This document shows, one piece after another, positions 15,855 through 23,386 of a stretch of DNA of 27,050 nt. Where the stretch lies: NCBI GenBank assembly GCA_017509375.1, contig JAFWPT010000290.1, forward strand, positions 1 to 27,050, read 5' to 3'. The DNA comes from Bacteroidales bacterium. GTDB taxonomy: Bacteria; Bacteroidota; Bacteroidia; Bacteroidales; UBA932. The translations under genes and the position numbers were made by a program. The notes beneath the pieces are model-generated. The model did not search any database, was not told the origin of the DNA, and worked only from the letters and a program-made list of their open reading frames with translations. Every line of letters starts with the position of its first letter. The first letter of the stretch is position 1.

Positions 15855-16909
15855 CGTAATACTCTTGCATTGCCCTCCCAGATGCTCCATATCTGGGCCT
15901 CGTCGGCCGGACGGGCGTAATCGCTTAAAAATGTAACCGCAAGGACTCCGGAAGCCCATGCAAACTGTGCGCATTTCTCGGGGGACCACGATTTCAGCAG
16001 TCCGTAGAGCAATCCGCCGGTGAATCCATCCCCGCCGCCAATACGGTCAAGCACCTTTATCTCCCGCGGAGCTATGTTAACGTACTCGCTGCCGGAGGAC
16101 ACAATGGCGCCCCAGAGGTGCGTGCCGGCGTCTTTCACTTCCCGCAGCGTGGTGGCCACAGTTCGGGCGCGCGGGAAACGTTCCCGCACCTTGCCAAGCA
16201 TCTCCTTGAAAGCCAGCTCTTTGGCTGCGAGCCCGCGGCCTCCGGCATCTGGTCCTTCCAGTCCGAGCGCCAGCTGGAAGTCTTCTTCGTTGCCCACCAA
16301 TATGTCCGCAGCCGATGCAATGCGGCAGAAAGTGTCTCTCAGCCTTTCCTCCTGCCCTGCCCAGAAGGAAGCACGGTAGTTTATGTCGAAGCTCACTTTG
16401 GCGGAATGTCTTCCGGCAGCATCCACCAGATCCAGGCAAAATTGCGGGGCAATGGCGGCGATGAGGCCGCTCAGGTGCATAATCTGCACGCCTTCGGTGC
16501 CGAAAATGCGTTCCAGATCGAAGTCGGCGGCATCAAGGCAGCGGCCCGCCTCTCCGGCGCGGTCGTTCCATACCCGCGGGCCGCGGGAGCCGAATCCGCT
16601 GTCGGCCAGATTGATCTGGTGCCTGAGGCCCCACGGTCCGCCCTGGGGCAGGGACGGTCCTTCCACGTCCATACCGCGGGCTTGGAGATCGCTGCGGATG
16701 TAATCGGAAAAAGGATGGCCTTGCACGAAGGCGCTGAGCACCTTTACAGGCATACCGAGGAAGGATGCAATGCTGGCGGCATTGGTTTCAGCGCTGGTAG
16801 CTTGAAGAGCCAGGGGGCCTCCGCACTGGAGCGGCTGTCCGTTGAAGGGGCATAGCCTGAGGCCCATGCTGGTGGGGACCAGGAGGGCGTATTTTGCTGA
16901 AGCAGGCAT
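15851..16909 (-). CDS. PfkB-family sugar-acid kinase (2-dehydro-3-deoxygluconokinase type)
   Basis: A 352-residue ribokinase-fold kinase. The ATG at 16909 (MPASAKYALLVPTSMGLRL) is chosen; upstream in-frame codons belong to the transporter gene. The catalytic signature near the C-terminus is DRIGGGDGFTGGL with D294 as general base, the KdgK-type variant of the PfkB motif (DTTGAGDAF in many sugar kinases). VSFDINYRASFW and ILVGNEEDF are also typical of KdgK-like enzymes. It probably phosphorylates a keto- or sugar acid. With gnd overlapping immediately downstream, a product convertible to 6-phosphogluconate is plausible. Classical KDG aldolase is not encoded here. Two bases separate it from the transporter gene. 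Confidence 0.85.
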   Translation of the reverse strand: MPASAKYALLVPTSMGLRLCPFNGQPLQCGGPLALQATSAETNAASIASFLGMPVKVLSAFVQGHPFSDYIRSDLQARGMDVEGPSLPQGGPWGLRHQINLADSGFGSRGPRVWNDRAGEAGRCLDAADFDLERIFGTEGVQIMHLSGLIAAIAPQFCLDLVDAAGRHSAKVSFDINYRASFWAGQEERLRDTFCRIASAADILVGNEEDFQLALGLEGPDAGGRGLAAKELAFKEMLGKVRERFPRARTVATTLREVKDAGTHLWGAIVSSGSEYVNIAPREIKVLDRIGGGDGFTGGLLYGLLKSWSPEKCAQFAWASGVLAVTFLSDYARPADEAQIWSIWEGNARVLR

Positions 16910-16911
16910 TG

Positions 16912-18168
16912 TTAAAGGAGTTTTCCCAGCGCTACCACGCCGGTGTAAGATACTATGCAGGCGAAAACGAATGCAAGGCACATCAGGGCCGTGAGCGCAA
17001 TGGGACGTTTATCTCCGGATACGCTGCGTTTGTTGAGCATGAATATCATCAGCAGGATGACCAGAGGCAATACGAACACCAGGGTAACCTGCGACGCAAT
17101 CTGGGTTATTACAGGGCTCTTGCCGAGGATGGGGATTGTGAGTCCGACCAGTGCGGCGATGCCGGTCAGAATCTTGAACAGGGGCGTGCCGGTCTGCATC
17201 TTCCCGTCTCGGTAGTCGCTGACGAGTTCGGGAGCCAGCATCATTATGGGAAAGAGGGAGGAGAGCCCGGCGCTTAGCAGGCCCACCACGAACAGAGCCA
17301 CCGCGAAGCGGCCTGCTATGGGTTCCAGCACGTAGATCATGTCCAGTACCTTTTCCACCTGGATGCCGCGTGAATGCAGTACGCCGGCGGCACATATCAT
17401 TATGGATGCCGAAATGATGAAAGTAAGAGCAGCGCTCACGGCGGCATCGCGCCTCTGGGCGTGCATGTCATTCCGGCCCCAGCCCTTGCTCTTGATAATC
17501 ATAGGACGTATAACGAAAGTGGGGGATGACATTGTGGTGCCCACGAACGCCGCCACGAAGAGCCTGGCTTCGAAGCCTTCCGGCAGACTGGGTACGAAGC
17601 CCCTGGCTATTGCTCCGGGAGAAGGCAGCTGGATGAACATAGACAATATGAACGCCAGGCCCATGAGCGTCACCAGAACTGACAGAATCTTCTCGAATGT
17701 ACTGTAGTTGCCGCGGTTGAGGACAGCCCAGACCGTGCCTGCGATGAGCACTGCGCAGCCCAGTACAATCCAGTATGCCGCTCCCTCGGAAAGACTTGGG
17801 ATGCACAGGTAAAGCACTTCCGAAACGGCATTTGAGGTGATGTTGAGAATGCTGGAGAGGCTTATCCACTGGCTGACCACGAGCCCTGAGATGAGTATCA
17901 CGGCCCATATCCTGCCTCCCTTCAGCCGCGTCTTGATGCCGTGAATGGCAGTGTCGCCGGTGAGGATGCCGAAACGTCCGTAGGCTTCTGTCATCACCCA
18001 AGTGAAGAAGGCGCTGATTGCCAGCACCCATAGCAGCCGGGTGCCGTACACGCTTCCGGACTTGACCATTGAGGTCACACTACCCGTACCTATGGTAAAG
18101 CCCAGACAAAACAGCCCGGGCCCTACCATTGCAATCCAGCGCAATATGTTTTTAAAGAATTTATTCAT
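16912..18168 (-). CDS. NRAMP-fold transporter lacking the canonical metal-binding motifs
   Basis: Polytopic inner membrane protein of 418 aa with about 11 TM segments and the NRAMP-family layout (WIAMVGPGLFCLGF, LLWVLAISAFFTWVMTEAYGRF, TGDTAIHGI). In true Mn/Fe NRAMP transporters TM1 carries DPGN and TM6 carries MPH. Here the TM1 position reads GTGS (residues 27-30) and TM6 reads MSS (213-215), so the coordinating Asp, Asn and Met-x-His set is absent. The protein lies inside a sugar-acid operon (SDR, kinase, gnd), so an organic acid or sugar-acid substrate is a reasonable inference. The start overlaps the SDR stop (TGATG), and the kinase starts two bases after its stop. Confidence 0.85.
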   Translation of the reverse strand: MNKFFKNILRWIAMVGPGLFCLGFTIGTGSVTSMVKSGSVYGTRLLWVLAISAFFTWVMTEAYGRFGILTGDTAIHGIKTRLKGGRIWAVILISGLVVSQWISLSSILNITSNAVSEVLYLCIPSLSEGAAYWIVLGCAVLIAGTVWAVLNRGNYSTFEKILSVLVTLMGLAFILSMFIQLPSPGAIARGFVPSLPEGFEARLFVAAFVGTTMSSPTFVIRPMIIKSKGWGRNDMHAQRRDAAVSAALTFIISASIMICAAGVLHSRGIQVEKVLDMIYVLEPIAGRFAVALFVVGLLSAGLSSLFPIMMLAPELVSDYRDGKMQTGTPLFKILTGIAALVGLTIPILGKSPVITQIASQVTLVFVLPLVILLMIFMLNKRSVSGDKRPIALTALMCLAFVFACIVSYTGVVALGKLL

Positions 18169-18923
18169 CAGGAGAACAGGCACCCTCCGTTTATATCAAT
18201 TCCCGTGCCTGTAACATATTCCGATTCCCCGCTCGCCAGGAAACATACGAGCCCGGCAACCTCGGCTGCGTCTCCCTCCCTGCGGAGGGGCGCGCTGCGG
18301 TGCAGGGCCTCCCGGTTTGCGGGTGCGGTGAAGGTGTCGTGGAAGTAAGTGTCTATCATTCCGGGACAAACGGCGTTTACGCGTATGCCCTGCGGGCCGA
18401 GCTCCTTGGCCATAGCCCTGGTGTGGCAGAGCATCGCCGCCTTGCCGCAGGCATAGATGGACGAGCCGGGGCCGCCCCCGTCACGCGCTGCCTGGGAGGA
18501 TATGTTCACGATTGCCCCGCCCTTGCCCATATACTTCAGGACTTCGCGCGTGCAGAGCCAGCAGCTCTTGAAATTCAGGTCCAGGACCTTGTTGTACCAG
18601 GCCTCGTCCTGTTCTTCGATGGATTTGCGGCCAACTATGCCGCCGGCGTTGTTGACGAGTATGTCGATGCTGCCTCCGAATGTCCGGGCGGCAGCGGCGA
18701 ACAGTTCAACGACTTCGCTTTCCTTTGTCACGTCCGCTTTGCAGATTATGGCTTCTCCGCCGGCCTTCCGTATAGCTTCCAGGGTTTCTTCCGCCTTGGA
18801 CTGGTCGTGGCAGTAATTGATGCAAACCTTGACTCCTTCGCTTGCCAGCTTCAGGGAAACTGCGCGGCCGATGTCCCGCGAACCGCCGGTCACGACAGCC
18901 ACTTTTCCTTTAAGATTCTTCAT
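18168..18923 (-). CDS. SDR-family NAD(P)-dependent oxidoreductase
   Basis: A 251-residue classical short-chain dehydrogenase. The ATG at 18923 is preferred; upstream codons cross the promoter and operator. Motifs: cofactor-binding TGGSRDIGRAVSLKLA (a TGxxxxIG variant with Asp in place of the middle Gly), ILVNNAGG, catalytic Ser in NISSQAA and Tyr/Lys in SIYACGKAA, and VCPGMIDT after the active site. It probably interconverts a hydroxy and a keto group on a sugar acid, judging from the downstream kinase and gnd. It is the first gene of the operon, and its promoter carries a LacI-type operator. Exact substrate unknown. Confidence 0.9.
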   Translation of the reverse strand: MKNLKGKVAVVTGGSRDIGRAVSLKLASEGVKVCINYCHDQSKAEETLEAIRKAGGEAIICKADVTKESEVVELFAAAARTFGGSIDILVNNAGGIVGRKSIEEQDEAWYNKVLDLNFKSCWLCTREVLKYMGKGGAIVNISSQAARDGGGPGSSIYACGKAAMLCHTRAMAKELGPQGIRVNAVCPGMIDTYFHDTFTAPANREALHRSAPLRREGDAAEVAGLVCFLASGESEYVTGTGIDINGGCLFS

Positions 18924-18932
18924 TTCCTTTGC

Positions 18933-18951
18933 TTGTGTGTCCGCACACAAA
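18933..18951. promoter_or_regulatory. LacI-type operator O1 at the SDR promoter
   Basis: TTGTGTG-TCCG-CACACAAA: nearly perfect inverted half-sites around a 4-bp centre, sharing TGTGTG-N4-CACACAAA with the site at 20137-20154. It overlaps the -7 box and start region of the minus-strand SDR promoter, an arrangement typical of repression. Confidence 0.75.
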
Positions 18952-18977
18952 GGTAGATAAAAAATGTTTAAATGCAA
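18948..18977 (-). promoter_or_regulatory. Promoter of the SDR-transporter-kinase-gnd operon (TTG-N19-TACCTTTG)
   Basis: On the minus strand TTG (18977-18975), 19 bases, then TACCTTTG (18955-18948): a full match to the Bacteroidetes -33/-7 architecture. The last bases of the -7 box are also the first half-site of operator O1. The leader to the ATG at 18923 is about 20 nt. Confidence 0.75.
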
Positions 18978-18996
18978 ACAGCTGCACTTTTTTTTG

Positions 18997-19005
18997 TATA
19001 TTTGC
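18997..19005 (+). promoter_or_regulatory. -7 promoter box (TATATTTGC) of the LacI-family gene
   Basis: TATATTTGC fits TAnnTTTG and its TTTG ends 8 bases from the ATG at 19013, predicting a leaderless or near-leaderless mRNA. No clear -33 TTG is visible. Operator O1 is about 50 bp upstream, so direct autorepression is less certain. Confidence 0.6.
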
Positions 19006-19012
19006 AGTCTCC

Positions 19013-20083
19013 ATGGCGCAGCAACTGACAATTAAGCAAATAGCACAAGAGGCAGGTGTGTCCGTAGGGACTGTAGACCGTGTGCTCCACAACCGAGGTA
19101 AAGTTTCCCCTAAAGCTCTGGAAGCTGTACAGGCGGTGTTGAATACCCAGTCTTATAAGTACAATCTCCATACTTCCGCCGTTGCATTCAAGAAAACGCG
19201 GAAATCTTTGCACGTAGTCATTTCAATCCCCTCTTCGGAGAAGGGGGAGTACTGGGATTTGATGAAAAATGGGCTGGACCGGGCATTCCGTGAGTACAGC
19301 GATATTTCAATCCAGTACGAATACTTCTTCTTCGATCAGTTCAACTCTCTCTCCTGCCGGGAAGTTTACCGTTCCGTTGCTGGAATGAACTGCTCTGCCG
19401 TCATTCTGGCTACCACTTTCATCGAGGAGACCAGGGAATTGTGTTCCCGGCTTGACGAAAGCGGCATCCCTTATGTTTTCGTGGACGGTTTTGTGTCCGG
19501 CACCCATCCTGTAGGTGCCTTTATGGTGGACCAGATCAGCTGCGGCCGTCTGCTGGCGCGCCTGATGGACGGCTTCACTCCTGCGGATTCCGAAATCGCG
19601 GTTCTGTTGCCCAAACGTATAGGTACCCAGATTTCCAACAACTCTGCCCTGCGTTTACAGGCGTTCAAGTCTTTCTTTGCAGAACACAACTCTCCGCGGG
19701 TGCTCAAGGAGGGCTTCTTTTCTATGGAAGGGAACTCTTCCATTTCCTCGGAAATCAATGATTTCTTGAGCGGAAACCCCAATGTGGGAGGAATCGCCGT
19801 GGTAATCTCTGCCGGGTATTATGTGGCCGATGCACTTGCCGCCTCCGGGCGCAGTGACCTGGTGGTAGGCGGCTTTGACATCACTGATGGCAACGCCCGC
19901 TGCGTGGAGGCCGGGAGCATGGACTTCCTTATCAACCAGCACCCGGGCAAACAAGGCCTCTATGCCGTGGAGTCTATGTTGCATTACCTTCTGTACGGCG
20001 CACCGGACAAGAACAGGAAAGAGCGCCTGCCCATCGATATTGTGCTACGGGAGAACCTCGACTCCTGGCGGGGCAGTGAATAA
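19013..20083 (+). CDS. LacI-family transcriptional regulator
   Basis: A 356-residue regulator. The N-terminal helix-turn-helix reads LTIKQIAQEAGVSVGTVDRV and continues LHNRGKVSPKALEAVQAVL (hinge helix region to about residue 60). The C-terminal periplasmic-binding-protein-like ligand domain includes VISIPSSEKGEYW, ILATTFIEE and VVGGFDITDGNARCVEAGSMDFLINQHPGKQG. The subtype, with VGTVDRVLHNRG and a sugar-binding fold, is common among Bacteroidota sugar regulators. The start at 19013 (MAQQLTIKQ) fits the HTH position. The gene sits between two units whose promoters carry the same TGTGTG-N4-CACACAAA site, so it probably represses both until a sugar acid or derivative binds. The ligand is not identifiable from sequence. 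Confidence 0.93.
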   Translation: MAQQLTIKQIAQEAGVSVGTVDRVLHNRGKVSPKALEAVQAVLNTQSYKYNLHTSAVAFKKTRKSLHVVISIPSSEKGEYWDLMKNGLDRAFREYSDISIQYEYFFFDQFNSLSCREVYRSVAGMNCSAVILATTFIEETRELCSRLDESGIPYVFVDGFVSGTHPVGAFMVDQISCGRLLARLMDGFTPADSEIAVLLPKRIGTQISNNSALRLQAFKSFFAEHNSPRVLKEGFFSMEGNSSISSEINDFLSGNPNVGGIAVVISAGYYVADALAASGRSDLVVGGFDITDGNARCVEAGSMDFLINQHPGKQGLYAVESMLHYLLYGAPDKNRKERLPIDIVLRENLDSWRGSE

Positions 20084-20099
20084 AAATAGCATTTAAGTA

Positions 20100-20130
20100 T
20101 TGTTTTTAAAAATATTATTGGTACCTTTGC
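20100..20130 (+). promoter_or_regulatory. Promoter of the peptide/GLUG lipoprotein unit (TTG-N19-TACCTTTG)
   Basis: TTG (20100-20102), 19 bases, then TACCTTTGC (20122-20130). The -7 octamer and the spacing are identical to those of the SDR operon promoter. It lies 17 bases after the LacI-family stop codon and just upstream of operator O2. Confidence 0.75.
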
Positions 20131-20136
20131 CCCAAA

Positions 20137-20154
20137 TGTGTGCGCACACACAAA
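20137..20154. promoter_or_regulatory. LacI-type operator O2
   Basis: TGTGTG-CGCA-CACACAAA, matching O1 at 18934-18951 in both arms and spacer length. A 14-bp perfect palindrome (TGTGTGCGCACACA) is embedded at 20137-20150. The site starts about 7 bases after the -7 box and so covers the likely transcription start of the downstream unit. Confidence 0.75.
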
Positions 20155-20203
20155 CCCTATGGTTGCGTTATTGTTTTGATTATTAGGTGACAACAAGCAT
20201 AGT

Positions 20204-20344
20204 ATGAAAAAAAGAAAATACTTCTCTCCACTATGTGCTTCCTCTTTTGCGGAGGAAGCAGACTTGCTCTGCATAAGTATGGACAGCAGCGACCGTGAAC
20301 TCGATTCTCTCGAGGATGCGTCAGGCGACTGGATTTTGATTTAA
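20204..20344 (+). CDS. Small peptide (46 aa) preceding the first GLUG lipoprotein
   Basis: ATG-to-TAA frame starting MKKRKYFSPL, with a central LLCISMDSS and an acidic tail (RELDSLEDASGDW) ending in hydrophobic residues. No signal peptide is evident: the start is basic, but no long hydrophobic run follows. It aligns with the peptide at 23216-23365 as K(R)K-x-Y...LC[IV]-x-S...D-x-L...G-x-x-W, so the two look homologous. Only 14 bp separate it from the lipoprotein gene, and it is the first gene after the LacI-controlled promoter. I do not recognise a characterised function. Short Bacteroidota peptides of this style (basic start, central Cys, acidic end) are often annotated as hypothetical. Confidence 0.65.
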   Translation: MKKRKYFSPLCASSFAEEADLLCISMDSSDRELDSLEDASGDWILI

Positions 20345-20358
20345 AACAGAGGTAAGCC

Positions 20359-23205
20359 ATGAAAAAGTATTTTTGCATAATTCTCAGCGTTTTTGCTTTT
20401 GCTTCCTGCGCAAAGGAAATCGAAATATCTCTGATTGAATCCGATGCTGTTCATTCAGGGCAGCCGTCGCTTGTTCCCTTGACATTCCAGGCCAAGGCCG
20501 AACTTATGGGCACCAAGTCGGATATAAGTTTCCCAAGCATACTTTGGGAGGCCGATGATGAACTGGCAGTATTCGACGGCTCCGCATTCAATAAGTTTTC
20601 CGTTGTAAACCTCTCTGACGATGGCCGTACCGCCACTTTCTCCGGTTCTGCTGCGGATGCCGCAAGCTATTATGCCATAGCACCTTACTCGGCAGCCACC
20701 AATATCAGTACGGAGAACACCAGGCTGAGCGTCAAGATTCCGTCCACACAGACTATCATTGGCAGCCATTGCGTAGATACCGGTTCCTTGGTGTCAACTG
20801 CAGTCGATGACGGCAACGGCGGGCTCGTGTTTACCAATCAGTTCTCGCTCATGAAGGTGAAGCTGGACCGGAATGATGTTGTGTCCGTTATGCTCCGTGG
20901 CAACGACAGTGAAAACGTCGGAGGCACCAACCATTTCTACTATGGCGGCGAAGGCGCCCCGCGTATGGATTTTTCCAATGCTGCAGGCAAGTCCGTGAGA
21001 ATCGTGTATAAAGCTTCTGCGGATAGTGAGGCTTCTGCCTTCCCGGCCGGAGAATACTATATCGTGCTGTGGCCTACCACTTTCAGTGAAGGCTACACTG
21101 TTGTGATTACTACGGAAGAAGGGGCTAAGGGGGCAAAGAAGAAGACCTTCCAGCAGGTGCTTGTGCGCAACAGCGGACAGGATGTTTCCACTGTGGACAA
21201 TGTAAATTACTGTCCTGCGGAGATTGTCACTGCGGCTCAGCTCAAAACCTGGCGCAACCTTGCTGAGATAGGCGTTTATGGCGAAGGTGACGAGGTAAGG
21301 CTCGGGGCAGACATCGACCTTGGCGGTTATGACTGGAAGCCTGTTACCAATTACCTTGGCATCTTTGACGGACAGGGACATAAGATATACAACTTCAAGG
21401 TCGGATACGCATCCGACAACCGTATGGGTTTCCTCAGGACTCTCGGATCATCTTCCGGAGAGTTTGCGGTGCTGAAGAATGTGATATTCGGCTCTTCGGA
21501 CGGTTCGTCATGGGACGGGTCAAGCCAGATAGAGCTGCTTAACAGCAGTGCGGATTCCTGGTCTTATGCCGGATTGGTGGGGTACGCCCACAAGAACAGC
21601 GTCATAGAAAATGTGGTTAACTTCGTTCCGGTAACTGCGTCCGCAGCGGTAACTACAAGACACGCCGTGGGAGGTATTTCGGGTGCGGCAGGCGACTACG
21701 CAACAATCAAGGACTGTGTGAATTACGCTACCATAACTAGCAAAGCCGCCTGTGAAACCACGGAGGATTCCGCCGTGGGAGGCATTCTTGGGGCGACAGG
21801 AAGCAAAGATGTAAGCGTGATTTCCTGCACCAACGAAGGCAGCATTGACAATACCTGCGTCGGTGTGTCCACCATCGGCGGCGTAGTCGGCAAATCCACC
21901 GGGACCGGACTGCTTGTAGATGGATGCGTGAACGCTGGAAGCGTAAGCAATTCGGCGGCAAGTATGGGAAGCACCAAAGGAAACTGGGATATTTATGTGG
22001 CCGGGGTGCTCGGTTTCATGGGCAATACGACCGTTGTCAACGAGTGTACCAATACCGGCAAGCTATATCAGGCAGCGGCCACGAATTCGGCTTATGATGT
22101 GTGCTTCGGCGGCATCGTAGGCGGTTCCACCAAGAATGGCTGCATCATCAAAGGTTGTACTAATAGTGCGGAATTCTGTTACGAAATGACGGAGTTCTCC
22201 TCCTGGCTGGCTGCCGGAGGCATACTTGGTTACACCCGAGGAAGCGTGACCATTACCAAGTCCGACAATGGCAGCCCCACGGTAAATACCGGGCAGTATT
22301 TCCAGAGGCGCAACCATACAAAGAACATGTATGTGGGCGGAATCGCCGGCTTGATTGAAAAGCAGACAGGCTCCATCATTGAATACTGCACCAACGAAGG
22401 CCGCATAGTGGGCTTTGGCGACCAGAGTACTGCGAAAGTGGAGTTTTATGGCGGCGGTATTTGCGGCGGCGCTTCCTCAGGTGTTCTCAGCAACTGTGTC
22501 AACAACGGCTTCCTCATCGCCAGGAGCGGCAATCATATCGCATATTTCGGCGGAATCGCAGGCTCCAAGAACAAGTATCCTACAAGTATCCTGGGATGCA
22601 TCAACAACGGTACCGTCAGCGGTTACAATTCCAGCGGAAGTACGCGTCTGGGAGGTATCCTCGCCGTGTTCCAGGCAGATAAGACTGAAGTTCGCAACTG
22701 CCTGAGCAACTGTCTGATAACAACAGGGAACGTATATACCAACTCAAGTGGCAACACAGCTGGAGAGCCCATTAATTTCCAGTCCAAAGACTACTATAAG
22801 GGAGGTCTCTTCGGAGAAGTCCTTGCCCCCGGCGCAGATGTTACGGACAACGTAACCGGCTGCATCGTGAATTGTACCCTCAGTAACCAGAGCCCATCCA
22901 AGGAAGGATGGACCGGTATAGTTGCCGGACAGACTAAGAGTACCTCGAGTACTTCGTACAAACTGGCTTTCGGTACGGCCTCCGACCCAATTTTGATTGT
23001 CAATACATCCAAAATCGAGTATGGCTCCAACTCTAATCCCGCAACCATTACTCCCGGCGATGTAATCAATACTACAGCCAATGCATATAAGTGGCTTATG
23101 GGAACTGAGAGTAAGCTGTACAACGCCTCCACCGGCAGCAGCAATACAGACAAAGTTGACTTCAATTTCACAATTGTGTCACCAACCCAGGCAGGAATAG
23201 AATAA
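20359..23205 (+). CDS. Fimbrillin-like/GLUG-repeat surface lipoprotein 1
   Basis: A 948-residue predicted lipoprotein. The signal peptide ends in the lipobox FASC (Cys17), followed by AKEIEIS, an acidic stretch that could favour surface export. Residues ~40-290 resemble the fimbrillin (Mfa-like) fold: TKSDISFPSILWEADDELAV near 51-70, TFSGSAADAASYYAIAPYSA, and a VPAGEYY-like FPAGEYYIVLWPT. From about residue 315 (LGADIDLGGY, then LGIFDGQGHKIYNFKV) come about a dozen GLUG-type repeats built on GG[ILV]xG followed by a Cys-containing strand (for example AVGGILGATGS, NCVNNG), predicting a long right-handed beta-helix. It ends AGIE. An adhesin or glycan/peptide-binding role is likely but unproven. 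Collinear paralogue at 23387-26254. Confidence 0.85.
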   Translation: MKKYFCIILSVFAFASCAKEIEISLIESDAVHSGQPSLVPLTFQAKAELMGTKSDISFPSILWEADDELAVFDGSAFNKFSVVNLSDDGRTATFSGSAADAASYYAIAPYSAATNISTENTRLSVKIPSTQTIIGSHCVDTGSLVSTAVDDGNGGLVFTNQFSLMKVKLDRNDVVSVMLRGNDSENVGGTNHFYYGGEGAPRMDFSNAAGKSVRIVYKASADSEASAFPAGEYYIVLWPTTFSEGYTVVITTEEGAKGAKKKTFQQVLVRNSGQDVSTVDNVNYCPAEIVTAAQLKTWRNLAEIGVYGEGDEVRLGADIDLGGYDWKPVTNYLGIFDGQGHKIYNFKVGYASDNRMGFLRTLGSSSGEFAVLKNVIFGSSDGSSWDGSSQIELLNSSADSWSYAGLVGYAHKNSVIENVVNFVPVTASAAVTTRHAVGGISGAAGDYATIKDCVNYATITSKAACETTEDSAVGGILGATGSKDVSVISCTNEGSIDNTCVGVSTIGGVVGKSTGTGLLVDGCVNAGSVSNSAASMGSTKGNWDIYVAGVLGFMGNTTVVNECTNTGKLYQAAATNSAYDVCFGGIVGGSTKNGCIIKGCTNSAEFCYEMTEFSSWLAAGGILGYTRGSVTITKSDNGSPTVNTGQYFQRRNHTKNMYVGGIAGLIEKQTGSIIEYCTNEGRIVGFGDQSTAKVEFYGGGICGGASSGVLSNCVNNGFLIARSGNHIAYFGGIAGSKNKYPTSILGCINNGTVSGYNSSGSTRLGGILAVFQADKTEVRNCLSNCLITTGNVYTNSSGNTAGEPINFQSKDYYKGGLFGEVLAPGADVTDNVTGCIVNCTLSNQSPSKEGWTGIVAGQTKSTSSTSYKLAFGTASDPILIVNTSKIEYGSNSNPATITPGDVINTTANAYKWLMGTESKLYNASTGSSNTDKVDFNFTIVSPTQAGIE

Positions 23206-23215
23206 ACGAACAGAT

Positions 23216-23365
23216 ATGAAAAGAAAGAATTATGTAGATTATCTTACTCCGGAATGTAAGATTATTATGCTGGCGCAGCGCATTCAACTGTGCGTTGCCA
23301 GTGAGCAAAACTCACGTAGTTTTGATGCTTTGTCATCCGGCCCAGAATGGGATAGTGAAGATTAA
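23216..23365 (+). CDS. Small peptide (49 aa) preceding the second GLUG lipoprotein
   Basis: Starts MKRKNYVDYLTPECK, has a central IQLCVASEQ and an acidic end (SSGPEWDSED). It matches the 46-aa peptide at 20204-20344 in length, basic N-terminus, central LC[IV]-x-S and G-x-x-W near the end. It sits 10 bp after lipoprotein 1 and 21 bp before lipoprotein 2, repeating the peptide-then-lipoprotein order. No promoter or terminator is seen on either side, so it should be co-transcribed. Function unknown; the conservation of order argues that it is a real gene. Confidence 0.65.
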   Translation: MKRKNYVDYLTPECKIIMLAQRIQLCVASEQNSRSFDALSSGPEWDSED

Positions 23366-23386
23366 CTAATTAAAAAGCATTGTGTT

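Noticed and set aside
14445..15989. Longer Gnd starting at 15989
   Set aside because: The extension lies inside the kinase gene; the ATG at 15854 with ATGA overlap gives the standard 469-aa enzyme.
16912..18168. Annotating the transporter as a Mn2+/Fe2+ NRAMP importer
   Set aside because: Neither the DPGN nor the MPH metal-binding motif is present, and the context is carbohydrate metabolism.
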